Part shown: positions 1 to 5,564 of the stretch, one piece after another | Layout of the letters: the number at the start of each line of letters is the position of its first letter | How positions within the stretch are numbered: position 1 is the stretch's first letter | Assembly (NCBI GenBank): GCA_021815065.1 | Contig: JAKAHI010000113.1 | Span: forward strand, 1-5,564 | DNA: 5,564 nt | Origin: a bacterium | GTDB taxonomy: Bacteria > JAMCPX01 | Direction: 5' to 3' | Notes under the pieces: model-generated | The model's input: the letters and a program-made list of their open reading frames with translations, nothing else | Databases searched by the model: none | Told to the model about the DNA's origin: nothing | Program-made: the position numbers and the translations under genes

Positions 1-591
1 CCCTCGGCAAAGCTTGCCATGAAGGCGGACAAGGCGGGTGTTGATTTTATCGTGGCCGAAGGCATAGAGGCCGGAGGACATGACAGCCCCCTCGGCATAA
101 CGACGATGGTGCTTATACCGCAGGTCGTCGATGCGGTTCACGTCCCGGTCGTAGCTGCGGGCGGTATAGCGGACTACCGGGGGTTTGTTGCTGCGCGGGC
201 ACTGGGAGCAGAAGGTATCCAGATGGGAACACGGTTTGTTGCAGCGCACGAGGCGCCCGTTCATAAGGCTTTCAAGCAGGCAATCGTGGATGCCGGGGAC
301 GATGCGACCGTGCTGACCGGCATGTCCATAGGCAGGCCGGTGCGGGTGATCAGGAACAAGCTTGCCGAACAGGTCCTCGAGCTGGAGAAAAAAGGTATAA
401 GCGAGATGGAGATCTTATCCTTTATCGGCCCGGGCAGGAGTAAGGCGGCATCCATCGACGGGGATGTCGAGACGGGCTCGGTCATGAGCGGCGAGATCGC
501 GGGACTTATAACCTCGATACGGACGGTAAGCGAGATTGTGAGCGGGATGATTCAAGGCGCACAGACACTCGTAAAGGCTCTGAACGGTTAA
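1..591 (+). CDS. FMN-dependent nitronate monooxygenase / FabK-like oxidoreductase, C-terminal part (5' truncated)
   Basis: The reading frame is open from the first base of the window and ends at TAA 589-591, giving 196 residues. The ATG at 19 is internal, because the conserved fold continues upstream of it. Members of this family are TIM-barrel flavoproteins of about 310-360 residues, so roughly the first 120-150 are missing. Visible motifs, numbered from base 1: AEGIEAGGH at 19-27, whose His27 matches the catalytic His of FabK and nitronate monooxygenases; the VVAAGGIAD strand-loop near 50-58, which holds the FMN phosphate; and GAEGIQMGTRF at 69-79, the second phosphate-binding segment. The tail (GSVMSGEIAGLI, about 153-164) is typical of this family. 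The enzyme would be cytosolic and would use FMN, either to oxidise nitronates or to reduce enoyl-ACP with NAD(P)H. The sequence alone does not separate these roles: the loop after the His reads DSPLG rather than a FabK-like VGE. The family is secure; the substrate is not. Confidence -1.
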   Translation, partial: PSAKLAMKADKAGVDFIVAEGIEAGGHDSPLGITTMVLIPQVVDAVHVPVVAAGGIADYRGFVAARALGAEGIQMGTRFVAAHEAPVHKAFKQAIVDAGDDATVLTGMSIGRPVRVIRNKLAEQVLELEKKGISEMEILSFIGPGRSKAASIDGDVETGSVMSGEIAGLITSIRTVSEIVSGMIQGAQTLVKALNG

Positions 592-618
592 GCCAAAAAA
601 AGAGGTTGGAATAGATAT

Positions 619-807
619 ATGACCTATACAGATCAAAAAAGTTGTCTTACCTGTGCATGGAGAGAGACCTGCCAGAAGAGGTTTGCCTCGGCAGAAGACC
701 TCGGCTCAAGGTGTCCGGAATATACCTTTGATGTCAGATTGAAGAAACATGGTCCGGCGGATACACCGGATGAGACCGGCGGATTAACGCATGAACAAAA
801 AAAGTAG
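619..807 (+). CDS. Small four-cysteine protein of unknown function (62 aa)
   Basis: A 62-residue protein that starts at ATG 619 and ends at TAG 805-807. It lies 27 bases after the oxidoreductase and just before argS. There is no strong Shine-Dalgarno; the best candidates are AGAGG at 601-605, rather far away, and a GGA at 608-610. The N-terminal half holds four cysteines, Cys9, Cys12, Cys18 and Cys32, in the pattern C-x2-C-x5-C-x13-C, with an aromatic/basic patch (AWRETCQKRF) between the second and third. This spacing would suit binding one zinc ion or an iron-sulfur centre. The C-terminal third (from about residue 41) is charged, rich in Asp, Thr, Gly and Lys, and probably disordered. There is no signal peptide and no membrane segment, so it is probably cytosolic. 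I do not recognise a named family. It is likely a real gene because it fills its slot between two genes on the same strand and has a structured Cys pattern. Any link to the oxidoreductase or to ArgRS is inference. Confidence -1.
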   Translation: MTYTDQKSCLTCAWRETCQKRFASAEDLGSRCPEYTFDVRLKKHGPADTPDETGGLTHEQKK

Positions 808-830
808 GCGGATCGCATGCTTGAGCGGGA

Positions 831-2510
831 ATGCGGCACCCTCCCACTGCAGTCTTTCTTGAAAATATGATAGATTTACTCCTGAAACTTATCAATGATG
901 CTGCAACCGCATATGCGGGTCCCGGTATCCAGGTACCCATGCCGGGTATCGTCGTTCCGCCGAATGAAAACCAGGGTGATTTTTCAACCGGTATTGCGTT
1001 CAATCTCGCTCCCCTGATAAAAAGGCCGCCCCACGAAATTGCAGCCGGGATCGCAAAAAATATGGAAGGCAAAACCGCGGACATGATTGCCGGGATAGAT
1101 GTTGTGAAGCCGGGGTATATCAACCTTTTTATGCAGCAGGCGTTCTGGCATGATGCCCTGGCCTCTGTAGTGCAAAAAGGTGCTGATTACGGCAAGGGCG
1201 ATGCCGGCAAAGGACAGAAGGTTTTGATGGAATACATCAGTGCAAACCCGACAGGCCCCATCCATGTGGGGCACGGCAGGGGCGCTGTTATCGGCGATGT
1301 GCTTGCGCGAATTTTATCCGCTCAGGGATACAAGGTTACCAGGGAATATTACATCAACGATGCGGGAAACCAGGTTTTGTCTCTCGGTTATTCGGTGTTG
1401 AACGAATACTGCAAGAGCAGGAAGATCGATATCCCGGTCTCCCGGCAGGGAGAATATCAGGGGGCGTATATCCACGACATCAGCACTGCACTCGAGTCAG
1501 AGTTCTCTCCTGCCGATATAAACGAGGAGCATATCCAGCGCATAACAGAGTTCTCGGTCAACAGTATACTCGATGAAATAAAAGAGGTACTCGGAAATTT
1601 CGATGTCGGGTTCGACCATTGGTTCAGTGAAAAACAACTGTATCAGGACGGCAGTATATCCCGCGTTATCGGGGAGCTCGAGAAACGGAATGCGGTCAAA
1701 CAGGAGGATGGGGCGACGTGGTTCTTATCCACGCTGTACGGGGACGAAAAGGACAGGGTGTTGAAGAAGCAGTCCGGAGAGCTGACCTACTTCGCATCGG
1801 ACATAGCGTACCACGAGAACAAGTATACCAGGGGCTATGACCTGCTCATCAACATCTGGGGTGCGGACCATCACGGTTACCTGCCGAGGGTCAAAGCCGC
1901 CATGAGCGCACTCGGTTATGACGCCGGAAAGCTCGCGGTGATGTTCGTTCAGATGGTCAGGCTGATGCGGGGAGATAAGCCTGTCGCCATGTCGAAAAGG
2001 GCAGGGGAGTATGTAACGCTCAAGGAACTGGTAGACGAAGCCGGTTCCGATGCCGTACGGTTTTTCTTTCTGCAGCGCAGCCATGAAAGCCAGCTCGTTT
2101 TCGACATAGAGCTTGCCAAAAAACAGTCCCAGGAAAATCCCGTTTACTATGTCCAGTACGCGCATGCGAGGATCGTAAGCATATTCGGCTTTGCACAAAC
2201 GAAAGGCTGGCATACGGATGTGTTGAAACAGAACCGGAATTATGCATTCAGTGGACAGGAAAAGAGATTGCTGTCGCAGTGCCTGTTATACCCAGGTCTT
2301 GTCAAAGAGATTGCCGTCAGGAGAGAACCTCACCGGTTGACGCATTATCTCGTTGACCTTGTCGGAATACTGCATAAATATTATACCGACACAAGGGTCG
2401 TTGACAGCGATGCGGATACGGAGCAGCGGCTTTTGTTGATGAAAACGGTAAAAATTGTTTTAAAGAATGCGCTGGATCTTCTGGGCATACATGCCCCGGA
2501 GAAAATGTAG
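831..2510 (+). CDS. argS: Arginyl-tRNA synthetase (ArgRS)
   Basis: Class I synthetase that charges tRNA-Arg with arginine using ATP, in the cytosol; this class needs bound tRNA for amino-acid activation. From ATG 831 it has 559 residues, within the usual bacterial range of 550-580. Domains in order: N-terminal Add1 tRNA D-loop domain (about 14-105); Rossmann catalytic core with the HIGH-type motif ANPTGPIHVGHGRGA (138-152) and GADHHGY (344-350); the KMSKS-equivalent loop VAMSKRAGE (385-393), which keeps the second lysine (Lys389); then the DALR anticodon-binding domain with NPVYYVQYAHARI (436-448), HKYYTDTRV (515-523) and the usual terminal Met. The start is uncertain. An in-frame TGA at 822-824 bars anything upstream, leaving ATG 831 (GAG 5 bases upstream) or ATG 867. 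The latter gives MIDLLLKLI and 547 residues, which fits the family's N-terminus better but has no ribosome site. The TAG at 2508-2510 comes at the canonical C-terminus, so the gene is complete. The identification is very secure. Confidence -1.
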   Translation: MRHPPTAVFLENMIDLLLKLINDAATAYAGPGIQVPMPGIVVPPNENQGDFSTGIAFNLAPLIKRPPHEIAAGIAKNMEGKTADMIAGIDVVKPGYINLFMQQAFWHDALASVVQKGADYGKGDAGKGQKVLMEYISANPTGPIHVGHGRGAVIGDVLARILSAQGYKVTREYYINDAGNQVLSLGYSVLNEYCKSRKIDIPVSRQGEYQGAYIHDISTALESEFSPADINEEHIQRITEFSVNSILDEIKEVLGNFDVGFDHWFSEKQLYQDGSISRVIGELEKRNAVKQEDGATWFLSTLYGDEKDRVLKKQSGELTYFASDIAYHENKYTRGYDLLINIWGADHHGYLPRVKAAMSALGYDAGKLAVMFVQMVRLMRGDKPVAMSKRAGEYVTLKELVDEAGSDAVRFFFLQRSHESQLVFDIELAKKQSQENPVYYVQYAHARIVSIFGFAQTKGWHTDVLKQNRNYAFSGQEKRLLSQCLLYPGLVKEIAVRREPHRLTHYLVDLVGILHKYYTDTRVVDSDADTEQRLLLMKTVKIVLKNALDLLGIHAPEKM

Positions 2511-2565
2511 GCAGAGGAACAAAGGATTGCGCTGGAAAGGGATGGAATTCCCTTCAAAGAGGAAG

Positions 2566-2571
2566 AGGAGG
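2566..2571 (+). promoter_or_regulatory. Ribosome binding site of the SPOR gene
   Basis: A perfect AGGAGG within a purine-rich run, 5 bases before ATG 2577. It fixes the start of the SPOR gene even though the frame is open further upstream, back to the argS stop. A second in-frame ATG at 2586 is less well placed. Confidence -1.
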
Positions 2572-2576
2572 CAATT

Positions 2577-3266
2577 ATGAGAGATATGGAAAGGATAAAA
2601 CCAAAGTACAATGTAACCTTGGACAACAAGCAGATTGTAATGTTGATCATTTCATCCATTGTAATACTGGTTCTTGTATTTATTATAGGCTTTGTGCTGG
2701 GCAAGAACACCGGGATTAAGGAATCCCAGCTCGCTGCGGCATCCTCCCAGGGGAACATGCCGCAGAATGCTGTGGTCTTTACCCAGCAGACTATGCAGTC
2801 CGGACAGGGTGTAACACAGCCCTCGGAAGGGGGGCAGCAGGTTACCGGGGAAACGCAGGGACCCGCCGGTGCCGTTACCCGGACGACCGCGGGCACAAGC
2901 CATACGGAGTTGACGTTTTACAAGTCCCTGACGAACAGCGGGAAACAAAATAAGACAGAGAAGAAACAGGTTAAAAAGACAGAGAAAAAAATAATTGAGA
3001 AGAAGAAAACAGTCCGGGCAGAAAGAGGGAAATTCAGCATCCAATGCGGTGCATTCAGAGAGAAATCGCAGGCAGAGCGGCTGGGTTCGGAACTCAAAAA
3101 GAAGTACGGGTTGAGTTCATGGATAGAACCGATCGCCGGTCAGGGCGAAAGGCTGTTCAGGGTCAAGATCGGGCATTTCGAAACGAGAGAACAGGCGCAG
3201 TCGTACCAGAAACAGAGGCTTTTACCGAAGGGCCTGAGGAACTGTGTCATAACGGTAGACAAATAG
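2577..3266 (+). CDS. FtsN-like bitopic membrane protein with C-terminal SPOR domain
   Basis: A 229-residue protein with the layout of FtsN/DedD-type division proteins. It has a short cytoplasmic N-terminus (1-18), one hydrophobic membrane helix (about 19-42), and a long low-complexity periplasmic linker rich in Gln, Gly, Thr and Ser (about 43-110). A small motif ELTFYKSLT follows at 111-119, then a very basic segment (121-150, 11 Lys in 30 residues). The C-terminal SPOR domain (about 151-229) begins GKFSIQCGAF. SPOR domains bind denuded peptidoglycan strands at the division septum, so the protein probably sits in the inner membrane at the septum. Cys157 (QCGAF) and Cys223 (NCVITV) lie where E. 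coli FtsN has its disulfide-forming cysteines. There is no cleavable signal peptide; the helix acts as an anchor. The gene lies 66 bases after argS and 11 bases before aspS. The domain call is secure; true FtsN equivalence is inference, as bacteria often have several SPOR proteins. Confidence -1.
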   Translation: MRDMERIKPKYNVTLDNKQIVMLIISSIVILVLVFIIGFVLGKNTGIKESQLAAASSQGNMPQNAVVFTQQTMQSGQGVTQPSEGGQQVTGETQGPAGAVTRTTAGTSHTELTFYKSLTNSGKQNKTEKKQVKKTEKKIIEKKKTVRAERGKFSIQCGAFREKSQAERLGSELKKKYGLSSWIEPIAGQGERLFRVKIGHFETREQAQSYQKQRLLPKGLRNCVITVDK

Positions 3267-3272
3267 AAGGAG
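3267..3272 (+). promoter_or_regulatory. Ribosome binding site of aspS
   Basis: AAGGAG, 5 bases before ATG 3278 and directly after the SPOR gene's TAG (3264-3266). It decides the aspS start: the frame is open back to an ATG at 3044, but that stretch lies inside the SPOR-domain coding region. The position suggests coupled translation of the two genes. Confidence -1.
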
Positions 3273-3277
3273 ACAGC

Positions 3278-5059
3278 ATGGAATTTCTTGGCGGATTAAA
3301 AAGGACGTGTTACTGCGGAGAGATCGCTGCGGCACACAGCGGAAAGGAAGTTGTGCTGATGGGCTGGGTTCACCGGAGGAGGGACCACGGCGGACTCATA
3401 TTCGCGGACCTCAGGGACAGGGAAGGTATCGTTCAGGTTGTCTTCAACCCGGAGACGGACAAATCTGCGTATGAGAAGGCAAAGCTTATCAAGCCCGAAT
3501 ATGTAATTTTGGTAAAGGGCAGCGTGCGGGAGCGGCCTCAGGGCACCGAAAACAAGGAAATAAAGACAGGCCTGTTCGAAGTCGAGGTCACGGAGCTCCG
3601 CATTCTGAACGAAGCCAAGACCCCTCCGTTTCCTGTTGCCCAGGAAAAGGTGGATGTCGATGAAACGACGAGACTCCAGTATAGGTACATAGACCTGAGA
3701 AGAGAGAAGATGCGGTCCAATTTGATCATACGCCATAAAATTACCAACCTTGTCAGAGAATTCCTGAATGCCGAAGGCTTTATCGATGTCGAAACCCCGA
3801 TCCTGACCAAGAGTACGCCTGAGGGTGCGCGGGACTTCCTTGTGCCGAGCAGGCTGAATGCCGGTAAGTTCTATGCACTGCCGCAGTCCCCGCAGTTGTT
3901 CAAACAACTGCTCATGGTATCCGGCTTCGATCGCTATTTTCAGATCGCACGGTGCTTCAGGGATGAGGATCTGAGAGCAGACCGGCAGCCGGAATTCACC
4001 CAGATCGATATTGAGATGTCATTTATCGAGATGGAAGACCTCATGGGGATCATGGAGCGGCTGTTCGTCAGGATCTTTAAAACGTTCAAGGGTTTTGAGC
4101 CGGTGCGTCCCTTTTACCGGTTATCGTACGACGAATCCATGCGGCGGTTCGGCAACGACAAGCCGGACATGAGGTTCGGTATGGAGCTTGTGGAACTGAC
4201 TGAAGTTTTCAAAAATACCGGGTTTAATGTTTTTAAGCAGGCAGTAACCGGCAAAGGACTTATCAAGGGCGTTAAAGCCGGACAGGACTTTTCCAGGAAG
4301 GACATAGAAGAGCTTGAGCTGTTCGTCAAACAGTATCAGGCAAAAGGCCTCGTATGGCTGAAAATGAAAGACGGCATACTTTCGTCTCAGGTCGACAAGT
4401 TCCTGTCCGAAGAAGAAAAGAACAGCCTGAAACAGCTGTTCGGCATGAATAACGGAGACACGGCCTTCGTGGTCGCAGATACTTCCGTCAAGGTCGTCAA
4501 TGATGCGATGTCCAATCTCAGGCTGCACCTCGGAAGGAAGCTCAATCTCATAAAGGACGATGATTATAAATTGTTATGGGTAACCGGCTTCCCTGCTTTT
4601 GAGTACAACGAAGATGAAAAACGCTACGACTCCGTCCACCATCCTTTTACCTCGCCAAGAGACGAAGACATTCCGATACTTGAACAATCGCCGCTCAAGG
4701 TCAGATCGAAGGCTTATGACCTTGTGCTCAACGGCACAGAGGTCGGCGGAGGGAGCATCCGTATCCACAACAGTGAAGTCCAGTCTAAAGTGTTCAGGCT
4801 GCTCAACATATCGGACGAATCTGCGCGTGCCAAATTCGGTTTCCTGCTCGATGCACTCCAGTACGGGGCACCGCCGCACGGCGGCATAGCATTCGGTCTT
4901 GACCGGCTTGTCATGATCCTGACCGGTTCCGAATCGATACGGGACGTCATACCGTTCCCCAAGACACAGAAAGGTACCTGTCCGCTGACGGACGCACCGT
5001 CGGATGTTGACGATAAGCAGCTGAAGGAATTATTTATCAAGAAAAACGTTAAGGCTTAG
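3278..5059 (+). CDS. aspS: Aspartyl-tRNA synthetase, predicted non-discriminating (Asp/Asn) type
   Basis: Class IIb synthetase that attaches aspartate to tRNA-Asp. It has 593 residues, the standard bacterial length. In order: OB-fold anticodon-binding domain (about 10-110; GWVHRRRDHGG at 29-39); RYIDLRR hinge (136-142); motif 1 region VETPILTKSTPEGARDFLVPS (within 171-191); LPQSPQLFKQLL (201-212); motif 2 FRDEDLRADRQPEFTQID (227-244); the bacterial GAD insertion (about 290-420); then GGGSIRIH (490-497) and motif 3 GIAFGLDRL (536-544). His37 and Gly89 correspond to His31 and Gly82 of Pseudomonas aeruginosa AspRS. Those residues are linked to also charging tRNA-Asn, and the E. coli enzyme has Leu and Lys there. 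If so, Asp-tRNA-Asn would be amidated by GatCAB to make Asn-tRNA. The start at 3278 is set by its ribosome site and the family's N-terminus; the longer frame from 3044 adds 78 residues that are not AspRS. The stop is TAG 5057-5059. Enzyme identity is very secure; dual specificity is a prediction. Confidence -1.
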   Translation: MEFLGGLKRTCYCGEIAAAHSGKEVVLMGWVHRRRDHGGLIFADLRDREGIVQVVFNPETDKSAYEKAKLIKPEYVILVKGSVRERPQGTENKEIKTGLFEVEVTELRILNEAKTPPFPVAQEKVDVDETTRLQYRYIDLRREKMRSNLIIRHKITNLVREFLNAEGFIDVETPILTKSTPEGARDFLVPSRLNAGKFYALPQSPQLFKQLLMVSGFDRYFQIARCFRDEDLRADRQPEFTQIDIEMSFIEMEDLMGIMERLFVRIFKTFKGFEPVRPFYRLSYDESMRRFGNDKPDMRFGMELVELTEVFKNTGFNVFKQAVTGKGLIKGVKAGQDFSRKDIEELELFVKQYQAKGLVWLKMKDGILSSQVDKFLSEEEKNSLKQLFGMNNGDTAFVVADTSVKVVNDAMSNLRLHLGRKLNLIKDDDYKLLWVTGFPAFEYNEDEKRYDSVHHPFTSPRDEDIPILEQSPLKVRSKAYDLVLNGTEVGGGSIRIHNSEVQSKVFRLLNISDESARAKFGFLLDALQYGAPPHGGIAFGLDRLVMILTGSESIRDVIPFPKTQKGTCPLTDAPSDVDDKQLKELFIKKNVKA

Positions 5060-5063
5060 GAGG
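5058..5063 (+). promoter_or_regulatory. Ribosome binding site of the O-antigen ligase-like gene, overlapping the aspS stop
   Basis: AGGAGG, whose first two bases are the last two of the aspS TAG (5057-5059). It lies 4 bases before ATG 5068. Overlap of stop and ribosome site suggests that ribosomes finishing aspS can restart on the next gene. Confidence -1.
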
Positions 5064-5067
5064 AGAA

Positions 5068-5564
5068 ATGCCGGAAAATACCGTATCACACGCAAACCCA
5101 GATACCATCTACGATAAAATAGGTGTTGCTACCATTATCCTGTCGTTCCTTGTTATCCCGCTCTTGAAATTCGGCAACGAGTTTATATGGATAAAGACGA
5201 CGGTCCTGATAGCAGTTACCATGATCCTTACCTTCCTCTGGCTGATAAGGGCCGTTGACAGGCGGGAACTTGTCTTTCCGAAGACATCGCTGTGGCTGCC
5301 GATGCTTATCATGATCGGGATTGTGTTCGTGCATCTCGTTCACGTAACGGACATCTGGAGAGCGGTGGATATGATGATAAGGCTCGGTGCAAACATTTTC
5401 TTCTGGTTCTTCACCCTGCTGTACGTGAGAAAGAAGAGCCATATGAAATGGATCATTATCGCAATGGCCATATCCGTGTTCATCGTATCCATGTACGGGA
5501 TCATGCAGTTCTACGAGATCCTGCCGTGTCCGTACGATATATACGGCGAGAAGGACCCGTCGTC
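5068..5564 (+). CDS. Multi-pass membrane protein, probable O-antigen ligase/polymerase family (3' truncated)
   Basis: Starts at ATG 5068 with a strong ribosome site and runs off the right edge after 165 complete codons. The first 16 residues are polar and cytoplasmic in style. Five hydrophobic segments follow at about 18-35, 44-62, 75-93, 106-120 and 127-148, separated by short basic loops (RAVDRRE, VRKKSHMK). After the fifth, a polar stretch reads FYEILPCPYDIYGEKDPSS. In O-antigen ligase/polymerase proteins (Wzy/WaaL type), a helix ending in a GIxQ-like motif (here YGIMQF, 143-148) is followed by a loop leading into an STFGNPN-type segment. The end of the window matches the approach to that segment. 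Such proteins usually have 10-12 helices, often plus C-terminal TPR repeats, and join or polymerise lipid-linked glycans on the periplasmic face of the inner membrane. The gene begins only 8 bases after aspS. Membrane topology is clear; the family call is moderate because the diagnostic catalytic loop lies beyond the window. Confidence -1.
   Translation, partial: MPENTVSHANPDTIYDKIGVATIILSFLVIPLLKFGNEFIWIKTTVLIAVTMILTFLWLIRAVDRRELVFPKTSLWLPMLIMIGIVFVHLVHVTDIWRAVDMMIRLGANIFFWFFTLLYVRKKSHMKWIIIAMAISVFIVSMYGIMQFYEILPCPYDIYGEKDPS

Noticed and set aside
592..618. Possible terminator or promoter in the gap after the oxidoreductase, suggested by an A-run.
   Set aside because: There is no hairpin before the A-run, the run is A rather than T on the coding strand, and 27 bases leave no room for a clear -35/-10 pair.
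791..862. A 23-codon + strand frame starting at ATG 791 that bridges the small Cys gene and argS.
   Set aside because: It is short, has no good ribosome site, overlaps the 3' end of the small gene, and its product shows no recognisable pattern.
1725..2213. Long - strand open frame opposite argS (162 residues).
   Set aside because: It is antisense to the conserved ArgRS catalytic and DALR regions, with no family resemblance; it is a shadow of the real gene.
2537..2554. Inverted repeat AAGGGA/TCCCTT with a 6-base loop in the argS-SPOR spacer.
   Set aside because: The stem is only 6 bp with no T tract, so it is not a convincing terminator; one such match in a 66-base spacer can be chance.
3044..3277. 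Upstream extension of the aspS frame to ATG 3044 (78 more residues).
   Set aside because: It lies wholly inside the SPOR-domain coding region in another frame, does not look like AspRS, and a clear ribosome site marks ATG 3278.
3296..3907. Long - strand open frame opposite aspS (203 residues).
   Set aside because: It is antisense to the conserved AspRS OB-fold and motif 1 region and shows no recognisable domain.
4599..4889. + strand frame of 96 residues inside aspS.
   Set aside because: It is in an alternative frame within the AspRS catalytic domain, is rich in Ser, Thr and Arg as expected of an out-of-frame reading, and has no ribosome site that I can see.

Overview
The window is a dense stretch of bacterial chromosome carrying six genes, all on the + strand. 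The first is cut by the left edge and the last by the right edge. The gaps between genes are 27, 23, 66, 11 and 8 bases. I see no convincing internal promoter, no terminator, no RNA gene, no mobile element and no CRISPR array, so the six genes look like part of one co-transcribed unit.

From left to right: (1) the C-terminal two thirds of an FMN-dependent nitronate monooxygenase / FabK-like oxidoreductase; (2) a 62-residue protein with four cysteines and no function I can assign; (3) arginyl-tRNA synthetase, argS; (4) a single-pass membrane protein with a C-terminal peptidoglycan-binding SPOR domain, built like FtsN; (5) aspartyl-tRNA synthetase, aspS, whose N-terminal domain has the residues associated with the non-discriminating (Asp/Asn) type; (6) the N-terminal half of a multi-pass membrane protein that looks like an O-antigen ligase/polymerase (Wzy/WaaL-like).

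The organism is probably a Gram-negative, Desulfobacterota-like (former Deltaproteobacteria) or Nitrospirota-like bacterium. This rests on the arrangement of an NMO-type enzyme, a small Cys protein, argS, a SPOR protein and aspS, on the style of the ArgRS and AspRS sequences, and on roughly balanced base composition. It is an inference from general familiarity, not a search result.

Functionally this is a housekeeping operon: two aminoacyl-tRNA synthetases for translation, interleaved with a cell-division/peptidoglycan protein and followed by an envelope-glycan gene. I do not see a new defence system or mobile system. The points most worth checking are the predicted dual-specificity AspRS, the FtsN-like disulfide pair and short aromatic motif in the SPOR protein, the uncharacterised four-Cys protein, and the uncertain argS start.
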